Shown one piece after another: positions 54,352 through 64,000 of a stretch of 64,000 bases of DNA. Positions within the stretch are counted from its first letter, which is position 1. Every line of letters starts with the position of its first letter. Below the pieces are notes generated by a model that was not told the origin of the DNA, searched no databases, and was given only the letters and a program-made list of their open reading frames with translations. Source of the DNA: Sepioteuthis lessoniana (taxonomy: Eukaryota > Mollusca > Cephalopoda > Myopsida > Loliginidae); assembly GCA_963585895.1 (NCBI GenBank), contig OY757916.1, positions 18,615,723 through 18,679,722 of the forward strand, in the 5' to 3' direction. Position numbers and translations under genes: made by a program.

Positions 54352-55319
54352 TTTATTTTTCATTGACTGAATAGCATCTTGCTTTACACACCAGCCAAAC
54401 TTGAAGAACAAACATTGCATAGTGAAAATTAACGCGAAAAAATTGATAACAAGGTAATCCAAGTAGAAGGAGAGAAAATTAATAACTGTATTTTGTTAAA
54501 AGAATTCTTTGGTTTTATTTATTTCTTTTTTAGAAATAAGAATTTCTGTCTCCTGAAAGACTGCGTAGAAAACCTCCTGTCCTTGACCTCTTATTACACA
54601 ATCAAGTTTTCTGTGTTGAATTATTCTGAGTTTTACTAATGTACGAGGTGAACAGTAAAGAAACGCTGAGAAGAAAAAAATATTTAAAAATGTCGCAAGA
54701 ATTGAAAGAAATACATTTTATTACCATAAATTATGACCAATTTTTTATTTTTATGGCATTAGAAAAACTAAAAACTAAAAGAAAAAAAATGACAAATGAA
54801 GTTCAAAACATTCAAGACATATAGATGAATATTATGAATCATTTAATACCATTTGAATAAAATGCCTTATTGCCAGCGTTACTTTCATTCTTCGCATTTT
54901 ATTTCTTTCAAACATTAAGGCTGTTTTTATTTTTTGCTTTCTTTTAAGCGATGTTACATCTTTGAAGTGTGAAACCTATTCAAATTTCTCAAAAGTCCCC
55001 TTTATTTCTCCTGACCACGTTCATTATTTTTAACCATGACCAAAGGCTTATAACAGAATAAACCCTTTCGCTCCCCCTGGTACACAGATGTCCCAGTCGA
55101 ATTTAATTTTCATTTTAACCCTTAGAACACCATACCCAAATCATGATTTTGAATATTCAAAACCTTAAAAAAATTCTTCGTAATGAAGGAGTAAAAATAG
55201 AGTTTATCAGTAAATTTCTAGCAGACCAGGGTTTTTTCTTCCAATTAATTGATGCTAAACAACACCAATCTAATTTACTAAGCGATGGATTAAGTCGTTA
55301 TTCTTTGTTGACTGGTTTT
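54352..55319. other. AT-rich unassigned stretch
   Basis: A 61-codon lysine-rich frame at 54639-54824 has no recognised domain. No repeat family recognised. Confidence 0.4.
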
Positions 55320-55324
55320 GTCTA

Positions 55325-55552
55325 GTTTCTTTTATTAACGGCATATCAACCTTCATTGATTATTCAATGCCAAAGCCATCCTTCTAGAACAGTAGAGATA
55401 CTATTTAAACCCACAGTTATGAGGGTAAGAGGTTTATACCTTTTCCCAAGAGTATTTGTCCGAAAGTGAACGTAATAGCGCGACTGGAGTTCAAACTCAT
55501 TTATCACGATTCCGCAGTCCAACACTTAAACCACTAAACCACATTAACACCC
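55325..55552 (-). mobile_element. SINE-B
   Basis: Tail AACGGCATATCAACCTTC, body CCGAAAGTGAACGTAATAGC, B box GGAGTTCAAACTC and head AACCACTAAACCACATTA. Confidence 0.85.
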
Positions 55553-56668
55553 CCTATTCCTTTTTGAAAAACCTTTGCAAACACTCAAGCCAAACGTAAT
55601 CAGTTAAAGGAATCATCATTGTGGTGTCACGTGATGGCTCACGGAGACGAGGAGGTGGGAATGATACTCCCCCCCCCGTTGAACTAACATTATCTAGCAG
55701 TCAAAAAGTGACCGTTATGAGAGAATGTGGGTCACACAGATGTTCGCACCTAAGTGACCTTGGGTCGCCGGACATCGGAAGGGGAAAGAGAAAATGAAGC
55801 CAAATGATTGGCGGGGGGACCCCAAACGAAAGTGGGGTTCCCTTCCCCTCAACGGAAGTAAATACAAAAAAAGGTAGTTTTTGGGCAACGCTCGTGGCAG
55901 ACGGACGATAGCCATTTTACTCCGGGCTAAAGACAAAAAGACTGAGACACGAAGAACTCCAAAATCCTTCAAGCCAGCATTAAAAACAGTACAAAGTCTA
56001 TTAGCCCGTGAAAGAAGAGAAATTCTCCAGTGAAACCCCGTCAAAAAAATAAGATAAGTAACTTTGGGACATTTTTCCGTTACACCCAAATTTTGTTTAC
56101 CACTCTCTCTCTCTCAATTTGGAAAAAGGATAAAAGCCAGGAAAAGACATTTATATTCATGGACTATCCTATTATATGTGTTTGACATTTTATTGAACGT
56201 ATATGTATATATATAACCGTAGTAAAGAACCTATGTATTTTCATTTTACCATGTGGTCTATGTTATTATTTCATGCTTTCCTTTCAGCTTCTATTCGCCT
56301 TACATTATCTTGCTTAGAACTGTCCTATTAATTCCTAAAGTATCACACGGGAAACCGGAGTTGCCGATTGTAGCAATATTAATATTATTACAACTAAGAC
56401 CTATAGGCCCGTATTCTTCTATTATCTAAGGGGAAGAAGTTTAGCGGCCTGGTGGGTGTGTGATAGTGTGAAATTTTGGACCCCTTTGCCAGCGGTGGCC
56501 AGTCTGGCCCTAAATTATTCCCTCACGTAATATGCCAGTTCTTATCTGCCTGAGAAAAGGACTCTGAACAGGACTTATTTCTGTAGGGGATCAAGTGCCA
56601 ACCCGCCCCGTCTTCACACGTGCGAAAATAAAGTCCCGTTTCGGGATTTTAGTCAATTTCCCCGTCAC
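55553..56668. other. Repeat-poor, partly GC-richer stretch
   Basis: No family recognised. A 124-codon minus-strand frame (56089-55715) lacks a recognised domain. ATAAAGTCCCG at 56629 is polyadenylation-like. Since the LTR at 56669 follows, part of this could be retrotransposon interior, but I see no gag or pol motif. Confidence 0.35.
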
Positions 56669-56943
56669 AGTGGGGTATCACCTACCTTTTCGGCATAATG
56701 AGCTGTTCCATCTGCCATACATGGCAGCAGCAGAGATCAGTCTGAGAATAAGCCTACGTGTCAGACCAGAAGAGCCGTTCCTATTGTTGAAGTATATCAT
56801 TACTCTATCACTAATCCTATGTTCTTATTACTAACAGTCTCTCTCTTGTAAATACTCTTTCCTGTAAATATAACTATTTTCCTCACATATCGTGGTTTGT
56901 ATTATTATTACTACTACTTGTGTTCACTAACCAGAACACAACA
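56669..56943 (+). mobile_element. LTR, same family as 13522-13866
   Basis: Begins near AGTGGGGTATCACCTACC and ends CACTAACCAGAACACAACA. It aligns with the complement of 13522-13866 across nearly all its length (CATCTGCCAT, CACTAATCCTATGTTCTT, ACAGTCTCTCTC, ATATCGTGGTTTGT). The left end is mutated from TGTTG. Confidence 0.75.
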
Positions 56944-56944
56944 A

Positions 56945-57413
56945 TCATCATCATCATCATCATGGCGTGCCGCGAGAACGGATTTCTCGGCGGTTCCAAA
57001 AATGCCTAGAGCCCCATCGGCATTACCCTAAAAGAGGACGCCTCAGGCGCTAGGTGATAAACCTAGCTCCTCTGGAGAGGGCTAGAGACTGAGGAACGGC
57101 TACCTGAGGTTCAAGAAGTTTAGCGCACGAGACGTGAATGCCGGCTTCTCAGAATTCACATCAGACGGCCTCGACCGACTGCCACAAAAGCCAAGACACA
57201 ACCGACCTGATTCGTGTATTAGGCAATACGGCCGGTCAAAGTGTGCCCCTGCCCAGCAAACCAGACAGTAACTTTTTACAGAGTCAGGCCTTACTTCACT
57301 AGCAATGTCCAGCATATATATTACTCGCTTTTCTTGGAACATTGCAAGATGGGAAGTAAATGGCCATACAACAGCTATTTTATAGGATACTTCTTCTAAA
57401 ATTTGTTCCAAGC
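56945..57413 (-). mobile_element. LINE-F-like copy with GC-rich 3' region
   Basis: (CAT)n at 56947-56961 is the minus-strand (ATG)n tail. The GC-rich block 56965-57200 is shared with 21613-21938. From about 57250 to 57413 the complement resembles the LINE-F C-terminal coding region (GTATGGCCATTTACTTCCCA, CTGGACATTGCTAGTGAAGT). A distinct, decayed subfamily. Confidence 0.5.
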
Positions 57414-57416
57414 GTT

Positions 57417-57417
<1 letters not shown>

Positions 57418-57447
<30 letters not shown>

Positions 57448-57451
57448 ATAA
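57418..57451 (+). repeat. (TA)n microsatellite
   Basis: Nearly pure TA with one interruption. Confidence 0.9.
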
Positions 57452-57663
57452 ATTCTCTCACACAAAAGAAAGTGTTGAAAAGATTTTTTTGAATTTTTTA
57501 CTCATTTATTTATTTTTGCAAGAATCAAAGATATTCGAGAAACATGAGCTACGTACGATGGACTTTGGAATAAGTTTATAAAATATTATGTATACGTAAT
57601 GGTCCTTCCTTTTTCTGTCGGTTTGGAAATTTTTACACTCATACATGTGCACACACACACACA

Positions 57664-57943
57664 CACATGGTGTAATGGTTATCGTCGCAGGAATTGGACA
57701 CGGCGACACGAGTTCAAATCCTGGACTGATTGCATTTCACATAGCACTAATACCCTTGGGAAAGGTATGAATCCAATTATTCTCCCCCCAGCTATGGGTA
57801 AATAGTAGGACAGACTAGGTTCTTCAGCCTTGGTGAGGCAACTAGTCTAGGAGAAGGAAAACTCTGACTTCAAACCTGTTAAACTCTGCTTAAATTATTG
57901 ACCTTGTGTCATATCCTGCCCGAGCGGAGGGGTTCGGTAAATA
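57664..57943 (+). mobile_element. SINE-A
   Basis: TGGTGTAATGGTTATCGTCG, B box GAGTTCAAATCCTGGAC, end GAGGGGTTCGGTAAATATG. (CA)n precedes it and replaces the first bases of the head. Confidence 0.9.

Positions 57944-58011
<68 letters not shown>
57944..58011 (+). repeat. (AT)n at SINE-A 3' end
   Basis: About 34 AT units, the longest (AT)n here, directly continuing the SINE-A end TAAATATGATAT. Confidence 0.95.
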
Positions 58012-58015
<4 letters not shown>

Positions 58016-58017
58016 AA

Positions 58018-58289
58018 GGAGGTGTTCGTGGGGTAAAAATGTAGTCGTAGAAAATGGACCCATCGAACTGAGTTCAAATCCTTGACGAGGTTGTTTGTAT
58101 TTCGCATTGCACTCAAATGTTTGGGAAAAGAGTGGATCCAACTATTATCCCTTCTGTAATGAGTTATTAGTAGGGCAAACTGGGCTCTTTAGCCCAGTTT
58201 GCCCTACTAGAAAACCCCGAATTCAGACATGTTAAACTGTGCTTAAAATGTTAACCTTATGTCGCATCCAGCTTGTGCGAAGGGTTGGG

Positions 58290-58292
<3 letters not shown>
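58018..58292 (+). mobile_element. SINE-A, diverged, containing a new hairpin
   Basis: GGAGGTGTTCGTGGGGTAAA, B box GAGTTCAAATCCTTGAC, and the 3' part AAACTGTGCTTAAAATG and GCGAAGGGTTGGGCA. The middle is replaced by a perfect inverted repeat at 58168-58209. Confidence 0.8.
58168..58209. repeat. Perfect 19-bp hairpin, 4-base loop
   Basis: Arms TAGTAGGGCAAACTGGGCT and AGCCCAGTTTGCCCTACTA around CTTT. Other SINE-A copies read TTCTTCAGCCTTGGTGAGGC here, so the right arm is new sequence copied from the left. Confidence 0.98.
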
Positions 58293-58321
<29 letters not shown>

Positions 58322-58322
<1 letters not shown>

Positions 58323-58540
58323 CGAGTAGAGTGTTCGACAGTAACCCGGGAGACTGGAGTTCAGTCCCAAGTCGATTCATAGGAAAGGTTCTTGATACCT
58401 CCTTGCTTAAAACTCAGGTTTGTAAGGTACGAATCAGGAGTAAAGTAAAGCTATCCAGGGAAAGGAGTAGCGCCATCCATTACACTTCAGTATTGAAAAG
58501 GAAGCCTTCGGGTCGCCCTCGACTACAGTCGACAACTTTA

Positions 58541-58542
<2 letters not shown>
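58322..58542 (+). mobile_element. SINE-C
   Basis: CGAGTAGAGTGTTCGACAGT, B box GGAGTTCAGTCCC, end GTCGACAACTTTACTTA. The first head bases are replaced by (AT)n. Confidence 0.85.

Positions 58543-58572
<30 letters not shown>
58543..58572 (+). repeat. (TA)n between SINE-C and X
   Basis: About 15 TA units. Confidence 0.95.
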
Positions 58573-58573
<1 letters not shown>

Positions 58574-58575
<2 letters not shown>

Positions 58576-58850
58576 TAGATATATTTGGTTTAAGACTATA
58601 GAACTTCCCTTTTTGTGATCTTTCTAGTGTCAGTGTCCAGTTGATAGAGGTACCCTAAGTTCTCCTCTCAAACGCTTTCGATTATATCCGTTGATCGTCT
58701 TCAAGGAGATTGGTTTTATTTGGTTATTGTTTATTTTTGTCTAATTCGGTTACGATAGTTATTCTGTAGCAAGTGTTTAATATTTCTGTTGGTGCTTTGG
58801 ATCGTGTGTCAGTTATTGAATATATTTAATTTGTTAATGCTGGCGTTGAA
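58574..58850 (+). repeat. Repeat X, copy 2
   Basis: TTTAGATATATTTGGTTTAA, TCTCAAACGCTTTCGATTAT and GATCGTCTTCAAGGAGATTG. Complement of 52523-52808. The sequence continues AT-rich to about 59130 with short frames only. Confidence 0.85.
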
Positions 58851-59180
58851 TGCTATTTCTATTATTTTTTTGGTTCATTTCTTGATACTAATCGCTTCAA
58901 GAATTTGTGTTTTTGCCGTTGTTTTTATATATGATTTTGGTGTCATTGTTGAGAATTTTCCGTATTTCAACGGATGTGAATTTGTCAGTGTCATTCCCAC
59001 GTGTTATAGTTCTATGCAGTTTTATAAGTACTAGTATCAGAAATGTGGTACGTAAGGCGACGGGATTGTGCGATTTTTGTATAGCCAATGAAAATATTAG
59101 GACTTTTGTATATATGTGAATGGCAGATCAAGACGCAGCCTCTTCGTATAATCAATTGTTTGTCTTATTTACAACTTTTT

Positions 59181-59484
59181 TTTTTGGAGGTGCCCGTGGT
59201 GTAATGGTTATCGTCGCAGGATATGGACACGGCGACACGAGTTCAAATCCTGGACCTGACTGATTGCATTTCACATAGCACTAATACCCTTGGGAAAGGT
59301 ATGAATCCAATTATTCTCCCTCCAGCTATGGGTAAATAGTATGGCAGACTAGGTTCTTCAGCCTTGGAGAGGCAACTAGTCTATGAGAAGGAAAACTCTG
59401 AATTCAAACCTGTTAAACTCCGCTTAAAAAATTGACCTTGTGTCATATCCTGCCCGAGCAGAGGGGTTGGTAAATATGATATGA
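59181..59484 (+). mobile_element. SINE-A with 15-bp target duplication
   Basis: Full length: GGTGCCCGTGGTGTAATGG, B box GAGTTCAAATCCTGGAC, end GGGGTTGGTAAATATGATAT. TATTTACAACTTTTT occurs at both edges (59166-59180 and 59485-59499), a target-site duplication of the length expected for LINE-mediated insertion. Confidence 0.95.
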
Positions 59485-60690
59485 TATTTACAACTTTTTA
59501 GTCCTGAAGCATTAATTGAAATTTACTGACAAAGTGACGTGACATTACACTGAAAGAGAAAAAGAATAGAATTTCCGTGAAGTTCATGAGTTTACACACA
59601 CACACACACACACACACACCCAAATATATATATGTATATATATATATATATATATTACTGAAATGTTGAAATCCAACAAAGAATTACATCTTGATCTAGC
59701 TTTCCCGCTAGATGGACAATTAACAATTTTCTAGTATTGTAAAAATAGTGCCGTGACGCTCTCGGTTAGTGGTAATGTTGCTTTTGCACCGAAACCACGC
59801 CTGACTCCAGAGTCATCCTCTCATAATGATATCGTTGGCTACTCAGGTTTTGTCGTTGCTATTGTTGTTGCTGTTGTTGTCGTTGCTGTTGTTGTTGCTG
59901 TTGTTTGTCGTTGCTTGCGTCCTGTTTTTGTTCTTTTTTTGTTGTTGTTGCTTTTTGTTTCTTTGTTTGTTTTTCACCAGTATATGTACATAATATTCTT
60001 AGAGAGAGAGAGAGAGACAAAGGATTATTTACGTCGAAAATGTCAAAGATAGGAATGTACTTACGATAGCCATCATTATCTCTCCACTCTTATTTTTAAT
60101 TTGCCGCATATATTTTTTATTTAATATACTTTACTTGTATTCAGTTTCCTTTTAAAAAGGGATCACTCTCTCTTTCTCTCTCTCTTTCCCTCTCTTTCTC
60201 TCTCTTATTAAGCATGAAAAAGATTTTACAAGGGATTGCATGAAACATATTGTAGCAACAAAAACTAACGGAAAACATTTGGCCCAAGAATGAATAGCTT
60301 TTGGAATAAACGGCTTCACAAATGTATCGGAAGTATGTTTATTCTCTTTAGAGATAAAAATCCGTCTGGAAAATCAAATTGACGTCTTTTGCAAGAGGTC
60401 AAAGTTCATCAAAATGTAGATGAATTTACTACCACAACATTACAAAGTATAGAAGCGTTATAATTTATGTGCAGAATGTTAACACTTGTTTATGTAAAAC
60501 TGCGTCGGTTTAAAAATTTCCGCATCGCTGGTGTTAGTTGTAGTGAGGGAGCAGAAGATATGTTCTTGAACAACAGCAACCATACTATTTCAGTTACCAT
60601 TATGGCGTAAATGATGAACATCGTGCATTTGCTACAGAATTTAAAAAAAAAATGATGACTGTCGTCGAAAAGCTGCAGGTTACTTTATAA
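59485..60690. other. Unassigned stretch with simple repeats
   Basis: (CA)n and (TA)n at 59595-59655, an impure (GTT)n region at 59855-59960, (GA)n near 60001-60016, (TC)n near 60165-60207. No gene recognised. Confidence 0.5.
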
Positions 60691-60986
60691 GCATCTTTCG
60701 CGAGATTTTCCTCTCGTGAATTCATCCTCTGGGGACACCTGAAGACTCAGATCGTTATACCTCGGCCGGCAACAAGTGACGAACTGAAATATTTCATCTG
60801 TTATAAGATCGTAGTCATACCAAAAGAAAAGTCTGCGCCTGCGCTGCAGAGCTTCAGAGTGAGGCTACAAGAGTGTTTTGTTGGTGGGAGCAGGCATTTG
60901 ACCAATGTACCCTTTAAAAGCAAATTGATAACAATGAGAAATCAAAATGGCAAATATCGTTCTTTCTTATACAAAACCAAATTTTG
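60691..60986 (+). pseudogene. mariner/Tc1-type transposase C-terminus
   Basis: An open frame without a start codon (98 codons, preceded by a stop at 60688-60690). It reads FILWGHLKTQIVIPRPATSD, then ELKYFICYKI, then LQSFRVRLQECFVGGSRHL. FLWGHLK followed by an ELK segment and LQECxxxGGxHL is typical of transposases just after the third catalytic residue. The catalytic part itself is missing. No terminal repeats found. Confidence 0.6.
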
Positions 60987-61114
60987 AATAGGATCCATGT
61001 TGGCTTTTTCATTTACGTCCAAAACTCGAAAGATGATTCTGTAAGATCCTGTATTTATCTTGTAAAATTAGAACGTGTTTTGTGAAAGAGATTTTTAAAC
61101 AGCTATCTGAATAT

Positions 61115-61370
61115 GAATTGCCCTGTCGCCTGGGGCCGAAGAATACACCGACTGCATCTCTGCGGAGGGGCAAGACTCCTCGTGATGGATATGACAATAA
61201 AAATTCTGGTGGTGTGGCTCCACTAATGCTCGGGCTTTGGAGAATACATTGTCATCGCCTCCAGATTCACTCTGACTAGGAGAGATAACACCTATCTATG
61301 AATCAAATAGAACTATTTGACATTGAAACTGTATGCAAACAAATGACTTATGCTAAATAGAATAGTTAGT
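61115..61370 (+). mobile_element. Element D, plus, short VNTR
   Basis: TTGCCCTGTCGCCTGGGGCC, ACCGACTGCATCTCTGCGGA, CACCTATCTATGAATC. It is cut by SINE-B at 61373. Confidence 0.75.
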
Positions 61371-61372
61371 AA

Positions 61373-61508
61373 TGGGTGTCCTCGTGGTGTAATGGTTAAA
61401 GCGATGGACTGCGGAATCGTAGTATGCGAGTTCGAACTCCAGTCGTGCTATTACGTTCACTTTCGGGCAAATACCCTTGAGAAAGGTATGAACCCCCTTA
61501 TCCTCCCA
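61373..61508 (+). mobile_element. SINE-B 5' half
   Basis: GGTGTCCTCGTGGTGTAATGG, GAGTTCGAACTCCAGTCGTG, CACTTTCGGGCAAATACCC, ending TTATCCTCCCAG. An excellent promoter head: both boxes intact. Confidence 0.9.
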
Positions 61509-61625
61509 GTATATCTGCATCTAATCAATTTTTGTTTGCATACATATGTGCATACGTTTCTGGGCATCGTACGTATGTGCACGGGTGTATTTCTTTACAC
61601 CTGTATAAAATTAAACAGGATCAGT

Positions 61626-61852
61626 TCTGTTTATTTGTTTGATGGCATATCAAACTTTGTGGGTAATTTAATGCAAAGTAATTCTTGTAAAAGAATAGTA
61701 ATGGTATTATTCAGGCTATAGCTGATAGGGATGAGGAATTTCATGCCTTTTCTCTGGATATTAGTCTGAAAGTGAACGAAATAGCCTAAAGGGAGTTCGA
61801 ACTCGCTTAGTACAATGTCAAAGCCAGGTACATTAGTCATTACGGCACGAGA
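61626..61852 (-). mobile_element. SINE-B
   Basis: Tail TTTGATGGCATATCAAAC, B box GGGAGTTCGAACTCGC, head AGTCATTACGGCACGAGAAC. Opposite orientation to the neighbour at 61373. Confidence 0.85.
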
Positions 61853-61944
61853 ACTTTTTACCTTTGCGTTACACTGGGTCCGCTTAAAATCATATAGATG
61901 TGTGCAAACAAATGATTATTGTTATTAAGTAGATGGTTGGTTGG

Positions 61945-62608
61945 TTGGATGGAGTTTTATGGCATATCAACCTTTATAGGTTATTTAATGCCAAATCCAT
62001 TTCTATACAAATAATCAGTTCTATTTCAAACAATTCAATTTACCATGAGTACACAGTTTAATTGTCAAAAACATTTCTATTTTAAACTATTCAGTTGATT
62101 CTAACAGTTCTAATTCAGCTAATTCAGTTTAGTATAAGTACAGATTTTGTTTACACACAGTTAAATGTCAAAATAGTTCTATATTAAACAATTCAGTTTA
62201 GCGTAAGTACAGTTTTAATGTCAAAACAGTTCCATTTCAAACAATTCAGTTTATCATAAGTATGCAGTTTAAATGTGTGTGCCTAGCTTAATTGTGAAAA
62301 ACATTTCTATTTCAAGCTATTCAGTTTAGTTAAACAGTTCTAATTCAAAAAATTTAGTTTCGCATAAGTATGCAGATTAGTTCTATTTAACCCATAGATA
62401 GGGCCCAATCAGGTGCTACCATTCTGAGACAGAGTGGACCTGAGAGCAATGGCAATGAAGGGGTACTCCACATTCCCCAAAGCTTCAACATCGCTGGAAT
62501 CTCACCATCAGATTGTTTTGAGTCATATGCAGGATACACGTCGGTGGGGGGGTCTTAACCCTCTGCAGAGGTGCAGTCTGTGTATTTTACAGTCCCAGCC
62601 GAATGGGC
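61945..62608 (-). mobile_element. Element D, reverse, long VNTR
   Basis: Tail ATGGCATATCAACCTTTATA and GGTTATTTAATGCCAAATCC. About six VNTR units follow, then core GGGCCCAATCAGGTGCTACC to ACAGTCCCAGCCGAATGGGC. Confidence 0.9.
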
Positions 62609-62757
62609 AAGTTACTAAATAGAATACTTTCTTAAAAACATGTACAAATTATAAGTATTTGATTGGAATACTTGAAATCACGTAACTGTGTGCAAATTAC
62701 AAAGGTCAGCTAAAAAGTTCACCGGCTGACCAAGATACTCTCCTGTTAGCTGTATAA

Positions 62758-62825
62758 CTGTTCTATAACAAGGATGGCTTTGACATTAAATAACCCACGA
62801 AGGTTGATATGCCATTAACAAAAGA
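62758..62825 (+). mobile_element. SINE-B 3' end
   Basis: TTCTATAACAAGGATGGCTT, then GACATTAAATAACCCACG and GGTTGATATGCCATTAAC. Confidence 0.75.
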
Positions 62826-62839
62826 ACTAACCAAACCAT

Positions 62840-63055
62840 CTACCCTAAGCAGGATGTGATACAAGATCAGTAAGGCTGATTTGAATTCAGAGATTTCCTT
62901 CTCCTAGTCAAGTTGCCTATTGAAGGCTAAAGAACTCAGTCTCTCTTACTACTATTTACCCATAACTAAAGGAGAAGATATTGGATTCATGACTTTTTGA
63001 AGAGCATTAGAAAAAAGTGAAATGCAAAAGGTCTTGTCCAAGATTTGAACTCTGA
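62840..63055 (-). mobile_element. SINE-A, older copy, split by a younger SINE-A
   Basis: CTACCCTAAGCAGGATGTGA to the B box complement GATTTGAACTCTGA (63042-63055). The remaining 5' part continues after the younger insertion, at about 63354-63380 (CAGTCATTTCCATTTCCTAT). Confidence 0.85.
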
Positions 63056-63339
63056 TTATATTTACCAACTCCTCCGCTCGGGCAGGATATGACGCAAGGT
63101 CAATTTTTTAAGCAGAGTTTAACAGGTTTTAATTCAGAGTTTTTCCTTCTCCTAGACTAGTTGCCTCACTAAGGCTGAAGAACCTAGTCTGCCCTACTAT
63201 TTACCCATAGCTGGAGGGAGAATAATTGGATTCATACCTTTCCCAAGGGTATTTGTGCTATGTGAAATGCAATCAGTCTCGTCCTGGATTTGAACTCGTG
63301 TTGCTGCGATGATAACCATTACATCATGGGCACCTCCAC
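63056..63339 (-). mobile_element. SINE-A, younger copy with 14-bp target duplication
   Basis: Full-length reverse copy from ACCAACTCCTCCGCTCGGGC to ATGGGCACCTCCAC. GATTTGAACTCTGA occurs at 63042-63055 and again at 63340-63353, a target-site duplication. Confidence 0.95.
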
Positions 63340-63417
63340 GATTTGAACTCTGACAGTCATTTCCATTTCCTATGAAGATATGTTGAGAACACCTACATAT
63401 GCATGTATGTATATGCG

Positions 63418-63669
63418 CTTGTTTGACTTGGATTGTTTTGGTGGGGGGGTTGGGGGTTGGAATTTGCATATCGTTCTTCGTAGGTGATCTGATGCCAAAG
63501 ATGTCCTTGTTGAAGAACAGTAAAAGCACTATTTAACTTATAGCTGGGGAGATAAGTGGATTCATACTTTTCTCCAGGGCATAAGTCCAAAAGTGAATAT
63601 AAAAGCACAACTAGCGTTTGAACTCATTTACTACAAGCATGTTTGCTACTGCACCAAAGCGACACCCAC
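63418..63669 (-). mobile_element. SINE-B, diverged
   Basis: A degenerate tail (GGAATTTGCATATCGTTCTT, then GATCTGATGCCAAAG). Body AAAGTGAATATAAAAGCAC, B box GCGTTTGAACTC and head CTACTGCACCAAAGCGACAC. Confidence 0.8.
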
Positions 63670-63709
63670 TTCTGAGCGCATGTGCACGATAGCATTTTTT
63701 TAAGATGAG

Positions 63710-63945
63710 CAGAGTGTCCTCATGGTGTCATGGTTAAAATAATGGACTGCAGAATTGTAGTAAGCGAGTTCAAACTCCAGTTGTGCTATTACGTCCACTT
63801 TCAGACAAATACCCTTGGGAAAGGCATGAACCCCCTTATCCTCCCAGCTATTGGTTAAATAGTACCAATACCGTTCTTCTTGAAGGATGCTTTGGCATTA
63901 AATAACCTACAAAGGTTGATCTGCCATTAAACAAAGAAACCAAAC
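63710..63945 (+). mobile_element. SINE-B, full length
   Basis: GAGTGTCCTCATGGTGTCATGG, B box GAGTTCAAACTCC, body CCACTTTCAGACAAATACCC. Tail GGCATTAAATAACCTACAAA, then GGTTGATCTGCCATTAAAC. Confidence 0.9.
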
Positions 63946-64000
63946 CAACTAAATGTAACAGTACTTATGGGACAGAGATAGCACAATATTTACCCTATAG

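Noticed and set aside
55715-56089. A 124-codon minus-strand frame
   Set aside because: No domain or conserved motif; the residue mix looks random for this local base composition.
61373-61450. A possible functional tRNA gene (both A and B boxes intact)
   Set aside because: The sequence continues as SINE-B, no acceptor stem pairs, and many copies exist.

Overview
This is a eukaryotic, AT-rich, gene-poor stretch packed with repeats. I find no convincing host protein-coding gene, no rRNA gene and no functional tRNA gene. The repeats suggest an invertebrate, most likely a mollusc and probably a cephalopod. Several tRNA-derived SINE families are present in very high density. There are many copies of the C-terminal end of an RTE-like LINE protein of a kind I recognise from octopus genome data. 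mariner-type transposase fragments and small solo LTRs also occur. The organism assignment is inference; the repeat structure is read directly from the sequence.

Family names used here are my own. SINE-A has an A box TGGTGTAATGG, a B box like GAGTTCAAATCC and a 3' end GGGGTTGGTAAATA. SINE-B has a head reading GTGTCCTCGTGGTGTAATGG and a 3' tail with GGCATTAAATAACC then GGTTGATATGCCA. SINE-C has a head CATTGGTCTAATGAGTAGAG, a B box GGGTTCAATCCC and an end GTCGCCAACTTT. SINE-E carries GTTCGAGTC and ends in TCATACGGCCTCGTGCCACA. Element D has a core of about 230 bp, then 60-70 bp repeats containing TTCAGTTTAGCATAAG, then the same tail as SINE-B. LINE-F is RTE-like and ends in (TGA)n. LINE-G has a C-terminal VDFxVPADHR domain.

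Layout. 1-4560: LTR fragment, LINE-F and LINE-G ends, and a cluster of SINE-C. 5055-8572: a 110-bp satellite that is visibly a tandemly amplified SINE-E. 8881-25300: scattered SINEs, a long degenerate LINE-F with the reverse-transcriptase YADD box (11715-13035), a solo LTR with a recognisable empty-site paralogue (13522-13866), and three head-to-head inverted elements. 26190-34030: SINE-E relics, mariner relics, a solo LTR with a 4-bp target duplication, and two arrays of a 21-bp minisatellite, one of them split by an internally deleted mariner. 34030-47860: AT-rich DNA, LTR-like segments, a MITE and the best LINE-F copies. 47860-64000: mostly SINEs, often nested or inverted, with (TA)n tracts at their 3' ends.

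The parts relate as parasite and host. RTE-like and other LINEs could supply reverse transcriptase. SINE-B and D share a 3' tail, which fits recognition by one LINE. Long target-site duplications around two SINE-A copies show retrotransposition directly. The most unusual structures are the SINE-derived satellite, the inverted SINE/D elements with outward tails, two perfect hairpins with 4-base loops, and a mariner whose deletion junction carries TTAGGG repeats.
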